Positions 1-7,003 of a stretch of 17,753 bases of DNA are shown here, one piece after another. A program made the translations under genes and the position numbers. The stretch lies in the NCBI GenBank assembly GCA_028708055.1, contig JAQVZT010000013.1, positions 1-17,753 on the forward strand, read 5' to 3'. Position 1 is the first letter of the stretch, and the number at the start of each line of letters is the position of its first letter. Origin of the DNA: Methanothrix sp. Its GTDB lineage: Archaea; Halobacteriota; Methanosarcinia; Methanotrichales; Methanotrichaceae. Under the pieces are notes generated by a model, which saw only the letters and a program-made list of their open reading frames with translations, was not told the DNA's origin and did no database searches.

Positions 1-195
1 GCCTGTGGGCTTTGCGGGGTGACGGGAGAAGGGGAGCGGGATTGCGGAAGGAAATTGAGATAATTGAGATGAATGACAATAGCATTGTTCAAAGACATTC
101 CGCATCAGCATAATCTCTTTGAAGACCGGTGAAGAAGAGATCGAAAAAGCCAATTCAAGAGCGTTTTATTGCAGACAATAGAATAACAGCGGCAA
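1..195. other. Left-edge stretch without an identifiable gene
   Basis: No convincing coding region is seen here. Frame 1 is open only to a TAA at 61-63 and frame 3 only to about 113, so the tail of a gene cut by the window edge is possible but cannot be recognised. The motif attgagat occurs at 54-61 and 63-70 and again near 224-231, too short to interpret. From about 110 the sequence becomes AT-rich, as expected for a promoter region ahead of hsdR. Confidence 0.4.
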
Positions 196-204
196 GTAAT
201 TATA
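196..204 (+). promoter_or_regulatory. Possible box A of the hsd operon
   Basis: The AT-rich sequence taattatag lies about 36 bp upstream of the preferred hsdR ATG at 240. If it is an archaeal TATA element, transcription would begin near 225-230, giving a short leader. No upstream BRE is convincing and the leader is AT-rich throughout, so this is a weak call. Confidence 0.25.
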
Positions 205-239
205 GACCGAAAGTCTTGAACTGATTGAGATGTAGCTAT

Positions 240-2990
240 ATGACGCCCGAAGAGGAAGCGCGCCAAGACATTGATCGCCTTTTACAGTCAGCAGGCTGGT
301 GCATTCAAGATCATCAAGACCTGAACCTAGGGGCGAGATTGGGCGTCGCTGTTCGTGAGTTTCCATTAATCTCAGGCCGGGCCGATTATCTTCTTTTCGT
401 AGACAGGATAGCAGTGGGAGCCATAGAGGCAAAGCCCGTAGGCACTGTTTTAACCGATGTGGAAGGACAGACTGAGAAATATCTGAGAGGATTTCCAGAA
501 AACATTCCTCATGTGGATGATCCCCTGCCATTTGAATTCGAGAGCACAGGGAAGGAGACTCATTTCGCAGACCTGAGAGACCCAGACTGGCGTTCCCGGA
601 GGATCTTTTTCTTCTTCAAGCCGGAGACGCTCCACGATTGGATTAAGGAAAATGACACCCTCCGGGACAGGCTCCGGAAGATGCCTCTTCTAGCCAAGTC
701 CAGCCTCAGAGACTGCCAGTTCGAAGCAATATCCAACCTGGAGAGATCATTTGCCGAGAACAGGCCAAGAGCCCTTATCCAGATGGCCACGGGCAGCGGC
801 AAGACCTTTGCTGCGGTGAATTTTGTCTACCGGCTCATCAAACACTCCAAAGCCCGGAGAATATTGTTTCTGGTGGACAGGAAGACCCTGGGTGAGCAGG
901 CCCTAAACGAATTCCGGCAGTTTTCCACGCCGGATGATGGCCGGAAGTTCACTGAGCTTTACAACGTTCAGCACATGACATCAAACACCCTGGACAGGTC
1001 CTGCACGGTCTGCATCAGCACCATCCAGAGGATGTATTCCATGCTCAAGGGTGAGGAGATCGATGAGGAGCTGGACGATCAATCCAGCTTCGAGTACGAG
1101 CCGGTGGATGCCGAGCCCCTGGAGATCGAATACAATCCGGATATTCCCATCGAATCCTTCGACTTCATAATAATCGATGAGTGCCACAGGTCCATTTACA
1201 AGCTTTGGAGGCAGGTTCTGGAGTACTTCGATGCCTTCCTGATAGGCATGACTGCGACTCCCCTGAAGCAGACCCTGGGATTCTTCAATCAGAACCTGGT
1301 GATGGAGTACACCCACGAAAGAGCAGTGGCGGATGGGGTTAACGTAGATGGCGATATTTACAGGATCAAGACAGAGATAACAGATAGCGGAAGCATCATA
1401 GAGGCTGGATTTCCGGTCGAGAGGAGAGACCGCCTGACCAGGAAGAGACGGTGGGAGAGGCTGGACGAGGTTCTCCAGTACACAAAGAATCAGTTGGATC
1501 GTGATGTGGTTTCGCCTGATCAGATAAGAACGATAATCAAGACCTTCAAGGATCGGCTCTTTACGGATATCTTCCCGGGCAGGACGGTTGTTCCCAAGAC
1601 GCTAGTCTTTGCCAAGACGGATTCCCATGCCGAGGACATTGTGAATATAATCCGGGAAGAGTTTGAAAAGGGAAACGAGTTTTGCAGGAAGATCACATAC
1701 AGGACCAATGACGACCGGCCGGACAGGATTTTAGCGAGCTTCAGAAACGACCACTTTCCCAGGATTGCAGTCACTGTGGACATGATTTCCACCGGGACGG
1801 ATGTAAAGCCGCTGGAATGCCTGCTCTTCATGAGGGATGTCAAGTCCCTGGGCTATTTCGAGCAGATGAAGGGCAGGGGAACGAGAGTGATTTCGTCCAC
1901 GGACTTTCAGGGAGTGACGCCGGATGCTCTTGTTAAGACGCATTTCGTTCTGGTGGATGCGGTGGGGGTTACTGAGAGCTGCAAGAGCGACGGGCCGCCA
2001 TTGGAGCGCAAGAGATCTGAGTCGTTTGAATCCATACTCCTGTCCGTGGCCAAAGGGATTCGGGATGAGGATACTCTCTCCACGCTGGCGGGAAGGCTGG
2101 CAAAGCTGGACAGGAAGATTGAGGAGAAGGACCGAGCGGAGCTGAAGGCCACCGCCGGGGGCAGGCCGCTCAGGCAGATCATAAACGATCTGGTAGATGC
2201 CATCGATCCGGACAGGCAGGAAGAGAAGGCAAAAGAGCTCTTCAAGGTGCAAGATCCTTCGGAGGAGCAGATAAAGAAAGCGACAGAAGAGATTGCCAGG
2301 GCAGCATGCCTTCCATTTGACCAGCCGAAGTTTCGAGATGCCCTGGTTGAGATCAAGAGAAAGAGCGAACAGATAATCGATAATGACTCAAAGGATCAGG
2401 TTATCTTTGCCGGGTATGATTCGCAGGCGCTGGAAAGGGCCAGAGGGACGGTGGAGAGCTTCAAGAGGTTTCTGGATGAGAACCGCGATGAGATCACGGC
2501 CCTGCAGATAATCTACAGCAAGCCCTATGGCAAGAGGCATCTGACCTATGAGCAGATCAAACAACTGGCAGAGGCCATTGAGCGGCCGCCCTACGCCATC
2601 AGCCAGAATCAAGTGTGGCAGGCGTATGAGCAGCTTGACCGATCCAGGGTTAAAGGGGCCGGGCCACAGAAGCTGCTCACCAACATCGTCTCTCTGGTGA
2701 GGTTTGCCCTGGGCGAGAGTCAGGTTTTGAGCCCATTTCCGGAGACCGTGGAGGAGAGGTTTGATTCCTGGCTATCCCAGCAGGAGGCAAGCGGAAGGAT
2801 CTTCAACCCTGAGCAGATTGAATGGCTCAGGATGATCAAGGAGCACATTGCCACGAGCCTGAGGATCGGTGTGGATGACTTCGACTATGCGCCATTTCAT
2901 GAGCGGGGCGGGATTATGCGAGCCCATAATCTATTCGGACAGGAGCTGGGCAGAATCATGAATGAGCTGAATGAGGCGCTTGGGGGATAA
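240..2990 (+). CDS. hsdR: Type I restriction enzyme, R (endonuclease/translocase) subunit
   Basis: HsdR is the ATP-driven motor and nuclease of a type I restriction complex; with HsdM and HsdS it cuts DNA lacking the cognate adenine methylation. Seen in the protein (916 residues from ATG 240): a PD-(D/E)xK-like nuclease core near residues 45-70 (RADYLLF, then AIEAK); Walker A ATGSGKT near 183-189; a DECH box near 313-316; TAT near 338-340; motif V ISTGTD near 516; motif VI QMKGRGTR near 542-549. The last 300 residues resemble the EcoEI R C-terminal domain. An in-frame TTG at 225 would add five residues, but the ATG at 240 has GAGATG seven bases upstream and starts the conserved MTPEEEARQDID, so I prefer it. 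hsdS follows after 5 bp. All motor and nuclease motifs look intact. Many arginines use AGG/AGA, unlike the conserved parts of hsdS. Confidence 0.95.
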   Translation: MTPEEEARQDIDRLLQSAGWCIQDHQDLNLGARLGVAVREFPLISGRADYLLFVDRIAVGAIEAKPVGTVLTDVEGQTEKYLRGFPENIPHVDDPLPFEFESTGKETHFADLRDPDWRSRRIFFFFKPETLHDWIKENDTLRDRLRKMPLLAKSSLRDCQFEAISNLERSFAENRPRALIQMATGSGKTFAAVNFVYRLIKHSKARRILFLVDRKTLGEQALNEFRQFSTPDDGRKFTELYNVQHMTSNTLDRSCTVCISTIQRMYSMLKGEEIDEELDDQSSFEYEPVDAEPLEIEYNPDIPIESFDFIIIDECHRSIYKLWRQVLEYFDAFLIGMTATPLKQTLGFFNQNLVMEYTHERAVADGVNVDGDIYRIKTEITDSGSIIEAGFPVERRDRLTRKRRWERLDEVLQYTKNQLDRDVVSPDQIRTIIKTFKDRLFTDIFPGRTVVPKTLVFAKTDSHAEDIVNIIREEFEKGNEFCRKITYRTNDDRPDRILASFRNDHFPRIAVTVDMISTGTDVKPLECLLFMRDVKSLGYFEQMKGRGTRVISSTDFQGVTPDALVKTHFVLVDAVGVTESCKSDGPPLERKRSESFESILLSVAKGIRDEDTLSTLAGRLAKLDRKIEEKDRAELKATAGGRPLRQIINDLVDAIDPDRQEEKAKELFKVQDPSEEQIKKATEEIARAACLPFDQPKFRDALVEIKRKSEQIIDNDSKDQVIFAGYDSQALERARGTVESFKRFLDENRDEITALQIIYSKPYGKRHLTYEQIKQLAEAIERPPYAISQNQVWQAYEQLDRSRVKGAGPQKLLTNIVSLVRFALGESQVLSPFPETVEERFDSWLSQQEASGRIFNPEQIEWLRMIKEHIATSLRIGVDDFDYAPFHERGGIMRAHNLFGQELGRIMNELNEALGG

Positions 2991-2995
2991 TTCGA

Positions 2996-4444
2996 ATGGA
3001 ACCGATAATTCCTCGCAGATGGGCTTTTGCTAAGCTAGGTGAAATTTGTCGTGATACGCAGTATGGTTGGACGACAAGTGCTGCCAAAGAAGGGAATTTG
3101 CACCTATTGAGGACCACTGATATTACATCTGGCGTGATTGATTGGGATACCGTCCCTTTTTGCAGGGAAGAACCACCAAACATTAAAAAATATTTACTTA
3201 GAGATGGAGATATTGTCATTTCTAGAGCAGGATCAGTTGGCCATAGTCATCTAGTCAAAAATCCTGAAAGGTCAATATTTGCCTCTTATTTGATTCGTTT
3301 TGAGCCATTAATCCATGAAAAATACCTATATTATTTTTTAAAAAGTCCTGATTATTGGAAGGCTATATCAGAAAAGAGCCTTGGAATAGCGGTTCCAAAT
3401 GTTAATGCTTCTAAGCTAAAGCAGATTCAGGTCCCGATTCCTCCCCTTGCAGAACAGCACCGCATCGTCGCCCGCATCGAGGAGCTTTTCAGCCACCTGG
3501 ACGCCGGGGTCCTGGCGCTGCAACGCGCCAAAGCCCAGCTCCAGCGTTACCGCCAGGCGGTGCTCAAGGCGGCGGTGGAGGGCAGGCTCACGGAGGGGTG
3601 GCGGAAGGCGCACCCGGAGGTCGAGCCTGCGGAGGAGATTCTGAAAAGAATTTCCAAATTTAAACCACATAGCTCTGAGCAATCTATCGACGGGAATGAA
3701 GAAGGATTGCCAAACGGTTGGTCATGGGCAACAATGGAACAAGTTGCTTCTAGAATCACAAGTGGATCACGCGGTTGGGCAAAATATTATTCTGAATTTG
3801 GTGCGATATTTATTCGAGCACAAGACATCAAAACAGATAAGCTTCTCCTCGATCAAGCTGCTTTTGTGGAAATTCCATCCAACTCAGAGGGAACAAGAAC
3901 TCGAGTCCAATTGGGTGACATTCTAATTGTCATTACCGGCGCAAATGTAACCAAGAGTGCGATTGTAGAGTCCGATCTTGGAGAAGCCTACGTGAGTCAA
4001 CATGTAGGATTGATGCGCCCTGCAACAATAGACCTTGCACCATATCTATACACTTACATAATAGCCCCCAAATATGGTAGAGGAGTTCTTAAGAAGCAAA
4101 CATATGGCGCGGGAAAACCAGGATTGAATCTTGATAATATTAGGGAGCTATTAGTGAGATTGCCTCCACTTTCTGAACAAAAGGCAATTACAGATGAAGT
4201 CGAACGATGCATATCAATTGCAGAAAAAGTAGAGGCGAGCTTTCATTACCACATAAAGCACTCCGACCGTCTCCGCCAATCCATCCTCAAGCGCGCCTTC
4301 GAGGGCAAGCTCGTCCCCCAGGACCCAGGCGACGAGCCCGCCAGCCTGCTCCTGGAGCGGATCAGGGCCGAAAGAACAAAGGAAACGCCAAGAAGAGGAA
4401 GGAAGAGTAATAATAGTACCAGTCAAATGAGGCTCGCCCAATGA
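2996..4444 (+). CDS. hsdS: Type I restriction-modification, S (specificity) subunit
   Basis: HsdS recognises the bipartite DNA target and holds two HsdM subunits. The 482 residues show the classic two-half layout: target-recognition domain 1 (about 1-147), central conserved region (about 148-215, starting PIPPLAEQHRIVARIEELF, helical), target-recognition domain 2 (about 238-388), and distal conserved region (about 389-460, starting LPPLSEQKAITDEVER). The two conserved regions are internal repeats of each other (QAVLKAAVEGRLTEGW versus QSILKRAFEGKLVPQD). Start ATG 2996 has GGGGGAT 8 bases upstream and lies 5 bp after hsdR. The stop overlaps the hsdM start as ATGA. The base composition is sharply mosaic: hand counts give 32% GC at 3181-3240 and 28% at 3781-3840 (recognition domains) against 73% at 3541-3600 and 67% at 4261-4320 (conserved regions). 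The DNA target cannot be read from the sequence. Confidence 0.93.
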   Translation: MEPIIPRRWAFAKLGEICRDTQYGWTTSAAKEGNLHLLRTTDITSGVIDWDTVPFCREEPPNIKKYLLRDGDIVISRAGSVGHSHLVKNPERSIFASYLIRFEPLIHEKYLYYFLKSPDYWKAISEKSLGIAVPNVNASKLKQIQVPIPPLAEQHRIVARIEELFSHLDAGVLALQRAKAQLQRYRQAVLKAAVEGRLTEGWRKAHPEVEPAEEILKRISKFKPHSSEQSIDGNEEGLPNGWSWATMEQVASRITSGSRGWAKYYSEFGAIFIRAQDIKTDKLLLDQAAFVEIPSNSEGTRTRVQLGDILIVITGANVTKSAIVESDLGEAYVSQHVGLMRPATIDLAPYLYTYIIAPKYGRGVLKKQTYGAGKPGLNLDNIRELLVRLPPLSEQKAITDEVERCISIAEKVEASFHYHIKHSDRLRQSILKRAFEGKLVPQDPGDEPASLLLERIRAERTKETPRRGRKSNNSTSQMRLAQ

Positions 4445-5904
4445 CTGATGAGTCCACCATCGTCCAGCGCGTCTGGAACTACTGCCACGTCCTCAGAGAC
4501 GACGGCGTGAGCTACGGCGACTACCTGGAGCAGCTCACCTACCTCCTCTTCCTGAAGATGGCAGACGAGCAGACCAAGCCGCCGATCAGCAAGCCATCCA
4601 TCATACCCAAAGGCTTCGACTGGCAGAGCCTCCTTCCGGAAAAGGGAGCAGAGCTGGAGGAGCAATACCGCCACATCCTCGAATCCCTTGGGAAAGAGCC
4701 GGGAATGCTGGGCGTCATCTTCCGCAAATCCCAGAACCGCATCCAAGACCCTGCGAAGCTCAGAAGGCTCATCGACCTCATCAACGGCGAGACCTGGATT
4801 GGCCTTGACATCGACATAAAAGGCGCGATCTACGAGGGCCTTCTGGAGAAGAACGCCGAAGACGTGAAAGGCGGCGCCGGGCAGTACTTCACCCCCAGGC
4901 CCCTCATCAGGGCAATGGTGGAGGTCACCAGGCCCAGGCCAGGCGAGACCATCTTTGACCCGGCCTGCGGCACAGGCGGATTTCTCCTGGCGGCTTACGA
5001 TTATGTGGAGAATAAATATCCCCTTGACAAAGAGCAAAAAAGGGTGCTTCGATACGAGACCCTGGGGGGAATGGATGTGGTCGATGGAGTGGTCAGGCTC
5101 TGCGTTATGAACCTGTTTCTGCATGGGATAGGAGGCGAGCAGAGCCCCATAGAGGTCGGAGACTCCCTGCTAAAAAATCCCAGCAAACACTACAACCTCG
5201 TCCTCACCAATCCTCCGTTTGGAAAGAAGAGCAGCATAACCATAATCAACGGAGATGGAAAGGCCGATCGGGAATCGCTGACCTACAACCGGCAGGACTT
5301 CTCCGCAACCACCTCAAACAAGCAGCTCAACTTCCTCCAGCACGTCAGGACCCTTCTGGAGATCAATGGCCGGGCGGCGATAGTTGTTCCTGATAATGTC
5401 CTCTTCGAAGGAGGAGCTGGCGAGACGGTACGGCGCAAGCTCCTCCAGGGGTGCGATGTCCATACTCTGCTCCGCCTGCCCACCGGAGTATTCTACGCCC
5501 AGGGAGTGAAGGCCAATGTGCTCTTCTTTGACAAGAAGCCGGCCAGCGAACGGCCCTGGACGGATAAGCTCTGGATCTACGATCTGAGGACGAACAAGCA
5601 CTTCACTCTGAAGACCAATCCGCTCAAGTTTGAGGACCTTCAGGACTTCATCAAATGCTACAATCCTGAGAACAGACACCAAAGAGAGGAGAGCGAGAGG
5701 TTTAAGGCATTCAGCTACGAAGAACTGGTGAGGCGCGACAAGGCCAGCCTGGACATCTTCTGGCTGAAGGACGAGAGCCTGGAGGATTCGGATAATCTGC
5801 CTGCGCCTGAGGTGCTGGCGGCTGAGATCGTGGAGAGCCTGGAGACGGCGCTGAGCGAGTTCAGGGCGATATACGAGGAGCTGGGAGAGAAACAGGCAGA
5901 ATGA
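4441..5904 (+). CDS. hsdM: Type I restriction-modification, M (adenine-N6 methyltransferase) subunit
   Basis: HsdM transfers methyl groups from S-adenosylmethionine to adenine N6 in the site chosen by HsdS, marking self DNA. The 487-residue protein has the HsdM N-terminal helical domain (about 1-130), the conserved GQYFTPRPLI segment (147-156), SAM-binding motif I DPACGTGGFLL (173-183) and catalytic motif IV NPPFGKK (257-263). Its length is typical for the family. The ATG at 4441 overlaps the hsdS stop by four bases (ATGA), and TGAGG at 4428-4432 can serve as ribosome-binding site, so the genes are probably translationally coupled. Here M is the last gene of the R-S-M order; many type I operons have M before S. 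No damage to key motifs is seen. Confidence 0.95.
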   Translation: MTDESTIVQRVWNYCHVLRDDGVSYGDYLEQLTYLLFLKMADEQTKPPISKPSIIPKGFDWQSLLPEKGAELEEQYRHILESLGKEPGMLGVIFRKSQNRIQDPAKLRRLIDLINGETWIGLDIDIKGAIYEGLLEKNAEDVKGGAGQYFTPRPLIRAMVEVTRPRPGETIFDPACGTGGFLLAAYDYVENKYPLDKEQKRVLRYETLGGMDVVDGVVRLCVMNLFLHGIGGEQSPIEVGDSLLKNPSKHYNLVLTNPPFGKKSSITIINGDGKADRESLTYNRQDFSATTSNKQLNFLQHVRTLLEINGRAAIVVPDNVLFEGGAGETVRRKLLQGCDVHTLLRLPTGVFYAQGVKANVLFFDKKPASERPWTDKLWIYDLRTNKHFTLKTNPLKFEDLQDFIKCYNPENRHQREESERFKAFSYEELVRRDKASLDIFWLKDESLEDSDNLPAPEVLAAEIVESLETALSEFRAIYEELGEKQAE

Positions 5905-5961
5905 TCACGATGAATAGATGTAATCAAAGGCAGGTCTGCTTTGGGACTTGGCAGCGGGTCA

Positions 5962-6438
5962 ATGTCCAAGGACCAGGCTGATTTTGCAGGAGTCCAGGCG
6001 AATGCTGTGAGAAGATGCCAAGGCTATAGACATTGGTGGTTCGGGCAGATGACTCAAAATAGAGTAGATATAGATAAGGACACTACCTGTAGATACCTCG
6101 AACAAGTAAAGGATGCGATTAAGCATTTCTTTACTATTGTTGCAGCAATATTAGCATTTTCTATAACACTCAGCAGTGGACAAATTCCTGCAATTTCAAA
6201 GATATTGATGGTTACAAGCTGGATGTGTTTGATCATCGCTCTTATACAGGCTGCACTAGCAATTAACACAATATTTATAGCATTCTCGAACATATGGGAA
6301 CTAGATTTTGCATGCCCTCACAAAGATGATATTATGAATTTAATAACGATCGTAAATAACAAGTGCTATTGGTGCATCAAGCTTTTCGTTATTGGCATGA
6401 TTTCGCTTGCAGCGGCAACGGCTTTTAGATTCTTGTAG
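5962..6438 (+). CDS. Small three-helix membrane protein, function unknown
   Basis: I do not recognise a named family. The protein has a soluble N-terminus rich in charged residues followed by hydrophobic segments HFFTIVAAILAFSITL, then a long one of roughly 28 residues (ILMVTSWMCLIIALIQAALA onward), and a C-terminal IKLFVIGMISLAAATAF. A CP-H pair and a CYWC motif lie in the loop before the last helix. The layout (charged helix, two close membrane spans, short soluble part) resembles small membrane proteins often seen beside defence genes, but that likeness is by eye. The frame is open from 5914; possible starts are TTG 5941, ATG 5962 and ATG 6049 (residue 30 of this version; GGTGGT about 10 bases upstream). 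The AT-rich coding character begins only near 6045, so 6049 may be the true start. It lies 57 bp after hsdM on the same strand and ends in TAG. Confidence 0.6.
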   Translation: MSKDQADFAGVQANAVRRCQGYRHWWFGQMTQNRVDIDKDTTCRYLEQVKDAIKHFFTIVAAILAFSITLSSGQIPAISKILMVTSWMCLIIALIQAALAINTIFIAFSNIWELDFACPHKDDIMNLITIVNNKCYWCIKLFVIGMISLAAATAFRFL

Positions 6439-6512
6439 TGCAAAAAAAGAACCCGATTGAAAATTGGATGTCCTCTCGACCCCCATCGCCATCCTGCCGT
6501 CCACCAGAGAGA

Positions 6513-6554
6513 GTGACTCTTAGCAGTCACAACTGAGACCACGGATAATCTCAG
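6513..6554. repeat. Two adjacent perfect hairpins
   Basis: GTGACT (6513-6518) pairs with AGTCAC (6525-6530) over a 6-base loop. Two bases later CTGAGA (6533-6538) pairs with TCTCAG (6549-6554) over a 10-base loop. They could be part of a structured RNA, processing signals after the hsd transcript, or protein-binding sites. There is no adjacent T-run typical of a terminator on either strand. Confidence 0.4.
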
Positions 6555-6632
6555 ATAGATGGCCTTCATATTATTTCGCGATGAACTTTGATGCGAATGA
6601 TCCAGAGCCTTTTGCTTGACTGAAAAAATAAA

Positions 6633-6659
6633 TTGTATATTGAATGGCCAAATATACAA
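6633..6659. repeat. 9-bp perfect inverted repeat
   Basis: TTGTATATT (6633-6641) and AATATACAA (6651-6659) are perfect inverted copies around a 9-base spacer, gaatggcca. The AT-rich arms suit an operator or a weak cruciform better than a stable RNA hairpin. No start codon of a convincing gene lies nearby. Confidence 0.35.
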
Positions 6660-6689
6660 CTTTGTGGAAGATAATGAAGATAAGATTTG

Positions 6690-6731
6690 GCCACTAAAAA
6701 CCGACAGTAGCAGTGTGAATTACTTAGTAAT
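6690..6731 (-). terminator. Possible 3' end of the tRNA transcript
   Basis: Read on the - strand, downstream of tRNA-Phe, there is a small palindrome (6719-6731, ATTAC-tta-GTAAT) and then, about 20 bases on, a run of five T (complement of the A-run at 6695-6699). Archaeal termination often uses short T-runs. The signal is weak. Confidence 0.3.
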
Positions 6732-6735
6732 CCCA

Positions 6736-6808
<73 letters not shown>

Positions 6809-6813
6809 TCAAG

Positions 6814-6887
6814 TGGGCCCGACGCGATTCGAACGCATGACCTCCGCCATGTCAAGGCGACGTCATAACCAGCTAGACCACGGGCCC
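6814..6887 (-). tRNA. tRNA-Val (GAC)
   Basis: On the - strand a 74-base cloverleaf can be folded: acceptor GGGCCCG with CGGGCCC, D arm from GTCTAGC to TATGAC, anticodon stem TCGCC/GGCGG with loop TTGACAT (anticodon GAC), T arm ATGCG-TTCGAAT-CGCGT, discriminator A, no encoded CCA. The anticodon stem contains one T-G pair. It is the first gene of the Val-Phe pair. Confidence 0.96.
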
Positions 6888-6914
6888 GCAAGCACCTTCC
6901 CTATCGCATACTTG

Positions 6915-6922
6915 CATATAAA
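6915..6922 (-). promoter_or_regulatory. Archaeal box A (TATA) of the tRNA-Val/tRNA-Phe transcript
   Basis: The - strand reads TTTATATG here, a good archaeal TATA element, with the purine-containing CGAAGCA just upstream as a possible BRE. It ends 28 bp before the first base of tRNA-Val, so transcription would start just ahead of the mature 5' end. Confidence 0.65.
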
Positions 6923-6949
6923 TGCTTCGGCCTGACCTGAAAATAGCCA

Positions 6950-7003
6950 AACTGAAATCTGGATGGGGCCGGCATCGTTCCCGGCCCGGTCCGAATTTCA
7001 GTT
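6950..7003 (-). terminator. Long symmetrical hairpin at the 3' end of carB
   Basis: A 54-base near-perfect hairpin: AACTGAAAT (6950-6958) pairs with ATTTCAGTT (6995-7003), GGA with TCC, and GGGCCGG (6966-6972) with CCGGCCC (6981-6987) over an 8-base loop; the small internal mismatches are symmetrical and include G-U pairs. The carB stop codon (6998-7000) lies inside one arm. On the - strand the hairpin is followed by a short ATTTT. It probably ends or protects the carAB transcript and separates it from the tRNA promoter at 6915-6922. Confidence 0.55.

Larger units (their letters stand above)
6439..6735. other. Non-coding stretch with several short inverted repeats
   Basis: No supportable gene lies between the membrane protein and the tRNA pair. 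Seen here: two neighbouring perfect 6-bp hairpins (6513-6530 and 6533-6554, two bases apart), a 9-bp inverted repeat at 6633-6641/6651-6659, and a small palindrome at 6719-6731 just past the tRNA-Phe 3' end. An open frame on the + strand across 6616-6840 runs antisense through both tRNA genes and is not a gene. Confidence 0.5.

Noticed and set aside
225..239. TTG 225 as hsdR start
   Set aside because: It adds only five residues, lies within the likely ribosome-binding motif of ATG 240, and the conserved protein begins at the ATG.
6633..6659. Inverted repeat as a CRISPR repeat
   Set aside because: Only a single copy is present and there are no regularly spaced repeats or cas genes.
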